From Bacteroides intestinalis DSM 17393 (GTDB lineage Bacteria > Bacteroidota > Bacteroidia > Bacteroidales > Bacteroidaceae): a DNA stretch of 64,000 nucleotides. Shown here piece after piece: positions 16,673 through 26,029 of the stretch (position 1 is the stretch's first letter; each line of letters begins with the position of its first letter). The translations under genes and the position numbers were made by a program. The notes under the pieces were generated by a model that saw only the letters and a list, made by a program, of their open reading frames with translations, was not told the origin of the DNA and did not search any database. The stretch covers positions 186,001 to 250,000 of the forward strand of contig NZ_ABJL02000006.1 of the NCBI RefSeq assembly GCF_000172175.1, written 5' to 3'.

Positions 16673-17953
16673 TTATTTAAGGTGTATGCTCGCACGCTGA
16701 TCATTGAGTATATACAAACTCTCTAAATGCTTGTTGATGATGGCTTCGCCACCTCCTACTTGTATACGGTTGCCACCCTCGGCACCAAAGCCTCCCAATG
16801 CCGCCGAGCGTACATCGGCTACATAGCCGGGTGAGCGTCCCTTCACATACGTATAGCCAAAGAAGAGAGGAGTCACATCGGCCAGTCTGGCTTTTGCCTT
16901 CCATTCCAATTGAAGTTGTACGAACATTTCACCCGGGCAAACGGCTATTGCAAAGTCATTAATGAGGAATGTAGCGATATGGACATTTACCTTACGGTTT
17001 TTGTCCGCGCGAGTAGAGAATTGCAACGAGTCTGTACGCATTTTGAAAGAGGTGTTATCACCGGAAGCATGTAATGCATTGGCAAGTTTAATTACTTCGA
17101 TTCCGAGCAATTCTCCTGTGCGCTGAATGGGCTTGTAGTCTGTTTTGATAGGATCATTGGGACCTGAGCGTCGCCGGCTAATCATCAGCCCTTCCACATT
17201 ACCACCGCCACCTGCTACAAAGAGGCAGACAGCTTTGTTACCGAACGCTTCTTCCACCTTCCTACAAGCATATCCGGGATAGTCGGCCGAAATTTCATAG
17301 CTGAAACAACCAAGGTCTGCATGCATGGCATAACTCATAACGATGGCACGTGCATTACCTTGCATATCTTCTACCTTAATTACGCCTACTTCGGGGTCAA
17401 CCGGGCCGAAAGGTATCCGTTCGGGGTTTTCTACATTATAGTGTTCATCGCCTATCCACGATTCGCGAGCCTTACCGTCTTTACGGATAATGAGGCGATT
17501 GAAACCCAATTGCGGAAACGTACGCGTGCCGGCCGAGATACGTGCGGGGAACATATTGCCAATTGCTTCGCCCACTACCTTAATGATGCACTCTTCAAAG
17601 AACGGAGTGTGGTCAGGTTTCTTTTCACGAGGTCTGGCATCAGCCATGTTGGGATCTTCGTGAGTATGCGAAGCACAGATCAGCAACTGCGTGATGCCGT
17701 ATTTTTCTTTGCAGACATCAGCCACGCGGTCGCTATAAAAATTAGCCAAGTCGACAGACACCTGTGCTACACGCATATCGCCTACCTCCATCACCAAAGC
17801 ACGTGCATACACAGAGTCGTGTAGGGGGATGTTTTGTTTGGGAGTAATGTTTATTTTAGCCGTTCCGGCCATTAGCTGTCCTTCGGCAGCCTTGAGTGTG
17901 CCCGATAGAGCCAGACATCCACAGAGCAGGATGAAAAGGAATACTTTTTTCAT
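16673..17953 (-). CDS. Neutral/alkaline ceramidase N-terminal-domain-like protein
   Basis: A 426-residue exported protein with signal peptide (MKKVFLFILLCGCLALSGTL). The body matches the N-terminal catalytic domain of neutral ceramidases: GTAKINITPK near the start, a metal-binding ASHTHEDPNM motif (~residue 94; ceramidases have SHTHSGP) and AVCLFVAGGGGNVEGL (~residue 245). True ceramidases add a C-terminal domain; here the chain ends at 426, so amide-bond cleavage of ceramide is not certain and many Bacteroidota proteins with this domain have no known substrate. It lies 88 bp after the Gfo/Idh gene, downstream of the glycosidase run, and may process a lipid-linked or amide-linked glycan part (inference). 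Confidence 0.75.
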   Translation of the reverse strand: MKKVFLFILLCGCLALSGTLKAAEGQLMAGTAKINITPKQNIPLHDSVYARALVMEVGDMRVAQVSVDLANFYSDRVADVCKEKYGITQLLICASHTHEDPNMADARPREKKPDHTPFFEECIIKVVGEAIGNMFPARISAGTRTFPQLGFNRLIIRKDGKARESWIGDEHYNVENPERIPFGPVDPEVGVIKVEDMQGNARAIVMSYAMHADLGCFSYEISADYPGYACRKVEEAFGNKAVCLFVAGGGGNVEGLMISRRRSGPNDPIKTDYKPIQRTGELLGIEVIKLANALHASGDNTSFKMRTDSLQFSTRADKNRKVNVHIATFLINDFAIAVCPGEMFVQLQLEWKAKARLADVTPLFFGYTYVKGRSPGYVADVRSAALGGFGAEGGNRIQVGGGEAIINKHLESLYILNDQRASIHLK

Positions 17954-18041
17954 GATTAAAATGTTATTATTCAGTTAATATTTCATATGACCTTGCAGAT
18001 TGAGCATCTATCATGCAACCCCCAAAGTCTCATAATTCGGC

Positions 18042-19145
18042 TTAAAATCTGACGGGTTTACCGCTTTTAGCACTTTTGATTGCAGATTCTAATATTTCTA
18101 CAACGATCAGGTTATTTTCCAATGAAGACAAATCATAAGGCTGTACCTGAATTTCCTTCCTAACAGCAGCTTTCAGGTAATAGAAAGAATCATTATAAGG
18201 CTCTTTAAGCTTGGGAGGCAATGTCGTTTTTTCTTTTCGATGGGTATAAACACGCATAGAACCCGGAGTATCCTGATAGATATATCCTTCGCTACCATAA
18301 ATATGCATATCTTTCCGTCCCTTCGGCCAATTCCATGAGCCCATAATTTGTACGGTTGCAGAGGGGTACTCGACTAAAATTGTAGCATCGTCATCTACTT
18401 TCGGATATTTGTCCGGCTTAAGTTGTTTCAGAATGGCGTATACACTTTTAGGTCTTTCACCGTTCATCAGCCAGGTTACCAAGTTTGCGCCATAGCAGCC
18501 AAAGTCTATTACGGCTCCACCTCCATTCAACTTCGGATCGGTCAGCCAGTCGGTGAACTCTTTTCCGCAACCTATTTCAATAGGGCCTTCATGCCCGTCG
18601 TACACTTCAATACGATTTATCTTGCCTATTGCGTTTTCATTCTTTATTAACCGATAGGCTTCATGATTCGTATCATACCAAGTCGTTTCGTAGTTTGTCA
18701 GTAGCAGCGTATTGTTTTCACGTGCCAACCGAGCCATTCGATTCGCATGATTCATGTTGACTGCCAGAGGCTTTTCCACCATTACATGTATACCGCGCGG
18801 TGCGCAGGCTTCTACAATAGCCAGATGATCGTAGATAGATCCGTAAGCGACAACCGCCTCCGGTTTAGTCTTATCCAGCATTTCCTCCAAATCGGCATAG
18901 AAAAGAGAACTATCCACCTTTTTGCGCAACGGGTTATTGACTCTTAACTGTTCATCGGGTTCTGCCACTCCTACAATTTCGAAATCACCTCTTTCCAGCC
19001 GAATCAGCACTTCATGGAGATGTCCGTGTGATACTCCCGCTACACCCAGACGGAGTGGTTTCAATTCTTGAGCGTTCAGTGTAAAAGACAGACTAATAAC
19101 AGACAAGCATAAGAAAAATGTCTTAAAGATGTTTTTTGTATTCAT
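18042..19145 (-). CDS. Exported Gfo/Idh/MocA family oxidoreductase
   Basis: NAD(P)-dependent sugar oxidoreductase family. After a clear signal peptide (cleavage near TLNA-Q, residue ~25) comes the Rossmann fold LRLGVAGVSHGHLHE, then the catalytic-lysine motif VMVEKPLAVN (~residue 128) and the C-terminal beta-sheet domain with the GGGAVIDFGCYG segment. 367 residues. Export of this family is common in Bacteroidota and some members (GH109-type) use bound NAD to cleave glycosidic bonds; the assignment to that type is only a possibility. A 231-bp spacer without a recognisable gene separates it from the upstream GH38 gene. Confidence 0.85.
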   Translation of the reverse strand: MNTKNIFKTFFLCLSVISLSFTLNAQELKPLRLGVAGVSHGHLHEVLIRLERGDFEIVGVAEPDEQLRVNNPLRKKVDSSLFYADLEEMLDKTKPEAVVAYGSIYDHLAIVEACAPRGIHVMVEKPLAVNMNHANRMARLARENNTLLLTNYETTWYDTNHEAYRLIKNENAIGKINRIEVYDGHEGPIEIGCGKEFTDWLTDPKLNGGGAVIDFGCYGANLVTWLMNGERPKSVYAILKQLKPDKYPKVDDDATILVEYPSATVQIMGSWNWPKGRKDMHIYGSEGYIYQDTPGSMRVYTHRKEKTTLPPKLKEPYNDSFYYLKAAVRKEIQVQPYDLSSLENNLIVVEILESAIKSAKSGKPVRF

Positions 19146-19376
19146 ACCACATTATAAAGATAAAAGGTTTTTTATTTACAGCAACAATAATACGTGAGGA
19201 GTATTAATAAAATCATTAATTTCCTATTAACTCAAAAAGAAATTATCATTTTTTGTATGAACTAACCATCTACGGCAGACATTATATTGAACGTACATTA
19301 AAAACACAAGCCGCTCATAACAAGATATTATCAGCAGCTTGCAAATATCTCAGATTCCGACATTCCCTCAGTCCTC

Positions 19377-22300
19377 TCAACGGCGACGGGAAGCAGCCAC
19401 AGGTTCAGTCGTATATTCCACTTTTGCAGTTTCATGAGGCAAGGCACGCATCTCTGTTGCAGGCTTTGTATCATCGTTCGAATTATCGGAAAGAGTTACT
19501 GCAAAAAGGGCTACTCCCGCATCCTTCGGCAAAGTCAGAGCCTTGGCATCCGGAGCAATATCAAGGCAGATTTTATACAAATAAGTATAAATATAGGACT
19601 CATTACCCCCCACCCGGCTACTGTGGCGATGCGTTCCGATATAAGCTATCGAAGCATCCTTCATATAGCCTTCACTTTCACCCGTCCATCCCCACTGACC
19701 TATAAATCCTGAGTAAAAGGGTACATTGACACTATAATCTTTCCCATCTACCTGGAACGAAGCTTTGCGGTCACCGTGTGACGAAGTCACCAGCAGGTAA
19801 CATTTCGTATATCCGTGCTTCTCAGGAAGGGGTATTGTTTGCCCGTCGCAACGGATATAGTTATAGTCGGCAGGATTGTTTTCCATCCGGAACGTTACCC
19901 CCTCGGCTTCTACTACATCCGGCATCAGTTCGGCAGCAAAAGAATTGCCTTCTCCATCAAAATTCCCCGACATACTGAATTCGTCCGCTGTAAGAGCAGT
20001 CGCGTTACATTCAATATCTATAGAATGATTTTCTGGAATCTCGAGGCATGCATTTTCCTTAAGTCTCACACTGAAAGTGCGTGGTTGGAAAGCTGTCCCG
20101 CTAAAAACAATTTTGTCACCCTCATATTTTGTCTCGCCGACATACTCCTCGATACCGTTCACCTCACAAGCGCTCTCCACTGCACTTGCAAAAATGATTT
20201 CTGCATTTTCAAAATCTTTTCCATAAATTTCGTTCACCCTTACGATGTAGCTCTTACCGTCTTCCGCTTTCTTAACAGCCTTTATCGCTATGCCGGGCAT
20301 ATTGGTCTTGACGAACGATAACTTGCGTCCCAACGTTCCGGCATGTTTCGGAGTAGTGAAAGAAAGTAAGAGCTGATTGAATGCTTCAGCTTTCCATGCA
20401 GTCCCCGCTTCTGCAATATCGGACTTATGACCATATATGGAATAGCTAAAAGTATGATGCCCCATGTCCAGATGTTCCTGATGAGCCATATTGGGATCCT
20501 TGCCTACCGCCGGAGTATTCAAGAGAGTAAGCCTCAACGTATGGTTGTCCGGTTTATCCCATCCGTATTTGCTGTCGTTCATCACAGAAATGCCGTAACT
20601 GCCATCCGCAGACGTAATGTCGGCCCATTGCTGGGCTACCACCTCATACTTGTTATCTGTATTGCTGCCGCGTCCGATATAACCTATGCCAAGGTCGTAT
20701 GTAGCTATTTCATTCGACACATTCATTGGGAACTCGGCTTTAAGGAGGGTATTCCTTTCGTTCCAGTCTATCTCGTTACGAATATCTATCCGGTCATCTT
20801 GTCCTCCTTCCGTAAGAGTTATATACTGTACGAAGTTGGAAGTGCCGTAAGTACGTTTCACTTTGAGTGAAGCACGTACCGGTCCGTTTTCCGCCACGGA
20901 AATCTCAACATTACCATTTACCGGCAACGGTGTCTGGTCAATCGTTTTCTTGAACAGCTCCCATGCCGGCCATGTGCGTGACTCACTAGGGGTGAAAAGC
21001 GCAAGGCGAAAAGCCTTACCTGGTTCCACCAACTCACGTCCGTTGCGTTTATCAGTTATCGAAGCGATGTCTCCGTTCTTGTCCAGTACAACTTTATAAA
21101 TCGAATTCTCCAAAATATTACTTTCAGCTTTCAACTGCTTAGTACCGGATATTTTTCCGCTACGCACGTCGTAAACCGAAAAACTTACCGGATCCATATC
21201 CACCGGAAAAAGTACGGTAGCCTTACCGTTCTGCCATGAAAGAAGTTGCCCGAAAACCTTTTTCCCATTGGGGGCAACGGCTACTATGTCTTTCGGTTGC
21301 GAAGCCATATCCACTGTGGCTGTAACTATATCGCAACGGCTTTGGGCAACAGGATTATAAACCACAACCGAAATTCCTCTTGTCCGCGTATCAAGTGCCC
21401 TACTTACCGCACCGACCGCACCTGTAGTGATTTCTGCAAATTCCGACTGAGCAATAAGTTCATCATTCCATGAGAAAGTATAAGCGACCGGAATACTTGT
21501 ACCCGTCAGGTCATCGTGGAATTGATGCCACAAAAACCTTTGCCACGATTCACGCAACGGCTCTTCGGGGTATGCCGCCCCTCCCAGCCATTCAGCCACT
21601 ACTGAAGCTCTCTCAGCAGCATCGGCCAACAGTTCGTTGCGACGGTTGAAAAGTTTCATGGCTGCTTGAGATGTATAACAGCCTGTCGCATGTACATCCA
21701 TAAGTAATTCCCCTTTGAAAACAAGCAGTTCCGGATGCTTTTCAAAAGGATAATAATCATCAAACAACTGCCCCGAACGTGCACTTATTATCTGCACCGG
21801 TCCCTCACCCTTCATTCCTGTTTCAACCGATCTTACGGAAGCAATTGTAGGCGAACCTCCACGGTCTCCGGCTCCATAATAATGGTAGACGGTATTATTA
21901 AGACCGTTTTTAGCTAAATCCACCAGTTTACCATTGTTACTCAACTCTTGTCCATCAAATCTAGAAACGTAGTCTTGGGCATGCGGCACCGCCATAATGC
22001 GCGCCCCGTCTATACCTTCCCACAACCCGAACATGAACGGTAGTTTGTGGTCACCATAAAACGGCAACTTGCGATGCTGGAGCTTCTGTGTGGAAAAACC
22101 AATGATACCAGAATGGGCAGCTATCGTGGGCAGGGTGTATCCGAAACCAAAACAGTCCGGAAGAAAAATATCATTTGATTTTTTACCAAATTCTTTCTTA
22201 AAGAATTCCTGTCCGTAAAGAAGATTACGGAAAAATGATTCCGGTGAAGGTATATTGGGATCAGTAGAATCCCATGAGCTCCCTGAAATATTCCAACGAC

Positions 22301-22592
22301 CTGCCTTTATATAATTTTTCAGCCGTTCATACTCGGTTGGATAATACTCTTTGGCCCATTGGTAACGAACCGCTCCTTCGAAATTGAAGATATAACCGGG
22401 ATAATGGTCGATCAGCCAGAAATTCTGAGTGAGTGTACGGTATAAATAATGGTCAATGGTTGTCTGTACAGTCCACAGCCACTGTGTATCAAGATGGGTA
22501 TTGGAAACCATGTATGCTTTATATGGTTTCTGCGCATCAACATGGGTACTTATACCCAACACAAACAACAGGGGAAAAATCAGTTTTTTCAT
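19377..22592 (-). CDS. GH38 alpha-mannosidase, copy 1
   Basis: Exported alpha-mannosidase of glycoside hydrolase family 38, 1071 residues from ATG 22592 (signal peptide MKKLIFPLLFVLGISTHVDA). The zinc-binding NTHLDTQW (His33, Asp35) and the nucleophile motif DIFLPDCFGFGYTLP (Asp146) are conserved, and YYPFEKHPELLVFKGELLMDVHATGC fits the central part of the catalytic region. GH38 enzymes remove alpha-linked mannose from N-glycans or mannans with retention. It is the last gene of the tight run starting at GH92. It is a full-length paralogue of the GH38 at 44103-47324. No lipobox: predicted periplasmic. Confidence 0.93.
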   Translation of the reverse strand: MKKLIFPLLFVLGISTHVDAQKPYKAYMVSNTHLDTQWLWTVQTTIDHYLYRTLTQNFWLIDHYPGYIFNFEGAVRYQWAKEYYPTEYERLKNYIKAGRWNISGSSWDSTDPNIPSPESFFRNLLYGQEFFKKEFGKKSNDIFLPDCFGFGYTLPTIAAHSGIIGFSTQKLQHRKLPFYGDHKLPFMFGLWEGIDGARIMAVPHAQDYVSRFDGQELSNNGKLVDLAKNGLNNTVYHYYGAGDRGGSPTIASVRSVETGMKGEGPVQIISARSGQLFDDYYPFEKHPELLVFKGELLMDVHATGCYTSQAAMKLFNRRNELLADAAERASVVAEWLGGAAYPEEPLRESWQRFLWHQFHDDLTGTSIPVAYTFSWNDELIAQSEFAEITTGAVGAVSRALDTRTRGISVVVYNPVAQSRCDIVTATVDMASQPKDIVAVAPNGKKVFGQLLSWQNGKATVLFPVDMDPVSFSVYDVRSGKISGTKQLKAESNILENSIYKVVLDKNGDIASITDKRNGRELVEPGKAFRLALFTPSESRTWPAWELFKKTIDQTPLPVNGNVEISVAENGPVRASLKVKRTYGTSNFVQYITLTEGGQDDRIDIRNEIDWNERNTLLKAEFPMNVSNEIATYDLGIGYIGRGSNTDNKYEVVAQQWADITSADGSYGISVMNDSKYGWDKPDNHTLRLTLLNTPAVGKDPNMAHQEHLDMGHHTFSYSIYGHKSDIAEAGTAWKAEAFNQLLLSFTTPKHAGTLGRKLSFVKTNMPGIAIKAVKKAEDGKSYIVRVNEIYGKDFENAEIIFASAVESACEVNGIEEYVGETKYEGDKIVFSGTAFQPRTFSVRLKENACLEIPENHSIDIECNATALTADEFSMSGNFDGEGNSFAAELMPDVVEAEGVTFRMENNPADYNYIRCDGQTIPLPEKHGYTKCYLLVTSSHGDRKASFQVDGKDYSVNVPFYSGFIGQWGWTGESEGYMKDASIAYIGTHRHSSRVGGNESYIYTYLYKICLDIAPDAKALTLPKDAGVALFAVTLSDNSNDDTKPATEMRALPHETAKVEYTTEPVAASRRR

Positions 22593-22627
22593 CATATCAA
22601 ATTTAATAGTACATGGCAATCGAACTT

Positions 22628-24562
22628 TTATCTATTAACCACAAAGTTCCTTATCTGGCATTCCGTGCCCAATGAACGGGGATTCTTGTCGGACGAGATA
22701 CGCAAGCGCAAGGTATGCTCAGTATCCTCCAACTCTGTCTCTAACATGTATACCCATGGAATATACAAGGCTGAGCTCCATGCCGTATAAGTATCCAGTT
22801 TCTTGAACGGAGCATTATCCACACTATATTCCAGTATGCCTGCCGACGGTCCGCAAACACAAAAAATCCCGATAGCCCTTCCTTTGAAAGAGAGTGTCAG
22901 CCGATCACCCGGACGTGCAGCTTCCAACATAGGAACATGCACAAATCCTTTCCGCTTTTCATATTTGTTATCCGGATTCCAATCGTCTGTAATCTTCCAT
23001 CCACGACCAATACGCACACGACTGAGAGGGATGAAATGCCCTTTGGTATAACTGTATGGATCAAGTTGCGCAGCAGGAATCTCATGCAGTCGGCGTATAC
23101 TTTCAGCATTTATTTCCCGTTGCATTTCATCCAGCAGATTACTAATGGCAGCAGTATAAACAGATTGCCCATAAGGATGGGGATGTGCGTATCCAAACTC
23201 TTTCCAAGTAAACTGTCCGTCCTGCAACCGTTCTGAAATCTCTTGTGCCAGGTTGACTGACGACACCCGATAATGATTGGCTACCCGCTCGTAATTTAGA
23301 ATAGCATCCGGCATCTGCCGTCTGGCGATGATAGGCAGGAAACCGTCCGTTGCAAAATGAGTCAGCACAATATCGGTTTCCGGATTAACTTCCAAAGCAT
23401 GACGGATTTCCCCCTCCACTCCACGCACCTGCTCCTCGGGCGTAAAACCATTTGTCATATCGTTCGCAGATCCATCAATGAACAGCAAATCTATTTTACC
23501 TTTCGACAATACATCGTTATCCAACCGGAAGGCTCCGGGTGTACTTCCTGTAGAACTGATACCGGCTTCTACGAACTCAAAAGTTGTAAAAGGGAAACGC
23601 TGTTGCAACTGTTGTTCCATCATGTCTTTCCACCCCACCATCTCTGTGATGGATCCACCGATAAAAGCTACCCTTCCCCGACGTTCCCGTTCAAACTTAA
23701 TGAACGAGTTGTTCAGACTGCCACGAATGGTGTAGTGCTGGAACTTCTTATGTTCAGGCTGTTGGCGCATAATAAAATCGACTATAGGTTGAGGATCTTC
23801 AAGACTATGCGGATGGTGGTCGCATCCCGGTTTTATTATCAATTCCACATTTCCACCCAATGCCAGGTAACGTTTACGCATCACCATCATGTTCTCCTCA
23901 ATCGGTACACTCCGGTCGCTGTCTCCACAAACACTGATAATGGGCACACCCGCTTTGGCCAACGGTTCCAGATTGTCTATGGGATTGCCGTCAAAACGAT
24001 CAATGGTTTCTTCCGTCAGGTTCCATTCTTTCAACAAAGTTTTCCATGCTGCCTTATGCAATCTCTTCAGGCAAGTGAACACATCACTGAGTGGTGCATC
24101 AAGATAAAGGCAAGCAACGTTATCCGGGTTTTGAGAAGCCCAAATGACAGAATAGAGTCCTCCACGGCTAAACCCTTCCATTACTACTTTAGAAGAAAGC
24201 CCGTAATTCTCCACCATTTCCTTGTAGAAACGGTTACCCAATTCAATAGCCCACGGACTGGCATAATCATTTGTAACATCCAGATAAGCCACGTGGAAAC
24301 CTCTTTCCAACAGGGCTTTATCCACAGCAGGAAACGCATCGAAGAAAGCCGGACGCCATATCCACGGATTACCGGCAGCAGCTTTTTGAGGCACAACAAC
24401 AATAGCGTCCCGTCCCTGGAATTTAAAATCATAACGGTCTCCTTCATGCCATTTGCTTTTAGAAATACCGTTTTCTATTTTCCCTTGAACGGGAGTTGAG
24501 TAAAAGGATATTGCCAGCACCCAAAGCAGGCAAAAGAAATAAGGAAAACTTTTTATGTTCAT
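22628..24562 (-). CDS. Dual esterase: alpha/beta-hydrolase fused to SGNH hydrolase
   Basis: A 644-residue exported protein with two hydrolase domains. Residues ~35-270 are an alpha/beta hydrolase with nucleophile elbow GFSRGG (Ser132) and a His-rich end GCDHHPHS. Residues ~290-500 are an SGNH/GDSL hydrolase starting FIGGSITEM (Ser304) with IDGSANDMTNG (block III-like Asn) and AHPHPYG (His). A C-terminal jelly-roll-like region (~540-644) follows. Each domain would remove acyl groups (acetyl or feruloyl-like) from sugars; the substrate is unknown. It lies 35 bp before GH38 and 46 bp after GH30, in one operon. The first domain is related to the tandem hydrolase at 37247-38713. Confidence 0.85.
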   Translation of the reverse strand: MNIKSFPYFFCLLWVLAISFYSTPVQGKIENGISKSKWHEGDRYDFKFQGRDAIVVVPQKAAAGNPWIWRPAFFDAFPAVDKALLERGFHVAYLDVTNDYASPWAIELGNRFYKEMVENYGLSSKVVMEGFSRGGLYSVIWASQNPDNVACLYLDAPLSDVFTCLKRLHKAAWKTLLKEWNLTEETIDRFDGNPIDNLEPLAKAGVPIISVCGDSDRSVPIEENMMVMRKRYLALGGNVELIIKPGCDHHPHSLEDPQPIVDFIMRQQPEHKKFQHYTIRGSLNNSFIKFERERRGRVAFIGGSITEMVGWKDMMEQQLQQRFPFTTFEFVEAGISSTGSTPGAFRLDNDVLSKGKIDLLFIDGSANDMTNGFTPEEQVRGVEGEIRHALEVNPETDIVLTHFATDGFLPIIARRQMPDAILNYERVANHYRVSSVNLAQEISERLQDGQFTWKEFGYAHPHPYGQSVYTAAISNLLDEMQREINAESIRRLHEIPAAQLDPYSYTKGHFIPLSRVRIGRGWKITDDWNPDNKYEKRKGFVHVPMLEAARPGDRLTLSFKGRAIGIFCVCGPSAGILEYSVDNAPFKKLDTYTAWSSALYIPWVYMLETELEDTEHTLRLRISSDKNPRSLGTECQIRNFVVNR

Positions 24563-24608
24563 AGCATTCTCATATACAGGTTATTAAAGAGAAAACCGAA
24601 GGACGAAA

Positions 24609-26021
24609 TTATTTCTTCCAGCTTACTGTATGGAAAGAGTGAGGTGGCAGAGTCAATGTAACTTTCTGTCCCCCTATTTCAATGCTCATCGTCTCTTCTG
24701 TATCAGTCACATTGGCAACAATCACACTGACCGTACCATCCGGATTTACGAAAGCCAACATATTTTTATCTGACGGTGTTTCCAGCCTATAAGCACCTGT
24801 CTGCACAAAATGCCCTAAATGCTTCATCAGATAGAATTCCGGATTATACTTCACGGTTTGTTGCTTCTTGTCAATGGACACCATAGAATTCTGATTCCAT
24901 CCCCAAGGACTGATGCCCGGAGTAGGAAGAATCATATTCCAATAGTGATAAGAATTGATGCCATTACTGAAATAGTGCTTCATCAGGTTCCATGTATATT
25001 CAGCATAATCCCATGAATTTGCTCCGTTACCACATTCTGTCTCGGTTTGCATCAAGTTCAGATTAGGATATTCACAATGGATAGTCGGAATAGCTTTCTT
25101 ACCATCCCACTGGAAGCCAACGCCTTTAATGTACTTAGCTGCCTGTTCATCCCGCAAAGCAGTGCGCACATAATCCGGATTGGACGTATTGATAGTTCCA
25201 AAATAAATATCAGTTTTGATATTTTCCCGCTCAAAAGTCGGTCCCAGATAATGCCCCAAGAAAAAAGTCAGATCTTCCGTGCGCCATTTACAACTGGGAA
25301 AGACCTGGTTGGAACAAGGCTCATTCTGGACATGAATACATTCCAGTGGCAATCCTTCGGCTTCATAGGCTTTGATAAAACGTGCAAAGTAATCGGCATA
25401 CGTTTTCAGATATCCTTCCTCCATCCGGAAACCTGTACTGAACTCTGTTATAGCCTCGCGCGGAAGTAATCCATTCACATCTTTCTCTCCAGACGGACGA
25501 ACCGCAGAAGCATAATGATTATTCGTCTTCATCCAAGCCGGAGGACACCAGGGAGAAGCCCAAATACGCAAGTCAGGATTTATCTGACGGGCAGCTTTAA
25601 TATAAGGAATCAGAATATACCTGTCACGGTCGATATTGAAATTCACCAGGTTAAAGTCTCCCGCAACATCCGCAGAAGAGTAGAAACTCAGGGCAAAGTC
25701 ATTGGCCCCCATCGGAAGACGGCAATAGTTAAAGCAAGCTCCATCTTTGCTGAAGATAGCTTGAAGAACAGCTTCACGATCTTCAGCCGACAAAGCATTC
25801 AGCGCATCCCACCCCATTTCATTGAAGCAGCCGCCTATACCCATAATCAACTGTAAGCGTAGAGTCGGGTCAAGCACGATCTCTGCTCCGGTAGTTACAC
25901 GTTCCGGCTTTACCTTTTGTTTCACCCACGGAGAAGTCTGAGTGGTAGTATACCACTCGACTTTCTGCGCTGAAACAGTTCCACTCAACAGGAACAATAA
26001 AATCAGACTTATTAACCTCAT
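24609..26021 (-). CDS. GH30 family glycoside hydrolase
   Basis: A 470-residue exported enzyme (signal peptide ending GTVSA-Q) with the GH30 (beta/alpha)8 barrel plus side beta domain. IMGIGGCFNEMGWDALN is the typical start. Acid/base Glu234 sits in HVQNEPCSN, and the nucleophile is in LMQTETECG (Glu327 or 329). The C-terminal strands SVIVANVTDTEETMSIEIGG form the beta domain. GH30 includes glucosylceramidases, beta-1,6-glucanases and beta-xylosidases; the overall look is closest to the glucosylceramidase/beta-1,6-glucanase subfamilies, but I cannot fix it. Gap of 8 bp to the GH43 before it. Confidence 0.88.
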   Translation of the reverse strand: MRLISLILLFLLSGTVSAQKVEWYTTTQTSPWVKQKVKPERVTTGAEIVLDPTLRLQLIMGIGGCFNEMGWDALNALSAEDREAVLQAIFSKDGACFNYCRLPMGANDFALSFYSSADVAGDFNLVNFNIDRDRYILIPYIKAARQINPDLRIWASPWCPPAWMKTNNHYASAVRPSGEKDVNGLLPREAITEFSTGFRMEEGYLKTYADYFARFIKAYEAEGLPLECIHVQNEPCSNQVFPSCKWRTEDLTFFLGHYLGPTFERENIKTDIYFGTINTSNPDYVRTALRDEQAAKYIKGVGFQWDGKKAIPTIHCEYPNLNLMQTETECGNGANSWDYAEYTWNLMKHYFSNGINSYHYWNMILPTPGISPWGWNQNSMVSIDKKQQTVKYNPEFYLMKHLGHFVQTGAYRLETPSDKNMLAFVNPDGTVSVIVANVTDTEETMSIEIGGQKVTLTLPPHSFHTVSWKK

Positions 26022-26029
26022 AATCTATC

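Noticed and set aside
23357..24499. Plus-strand 380-codon open frame
   Set aside because: It is antisense to the dual esterase, has no signal or motif, and is a coding shadow.
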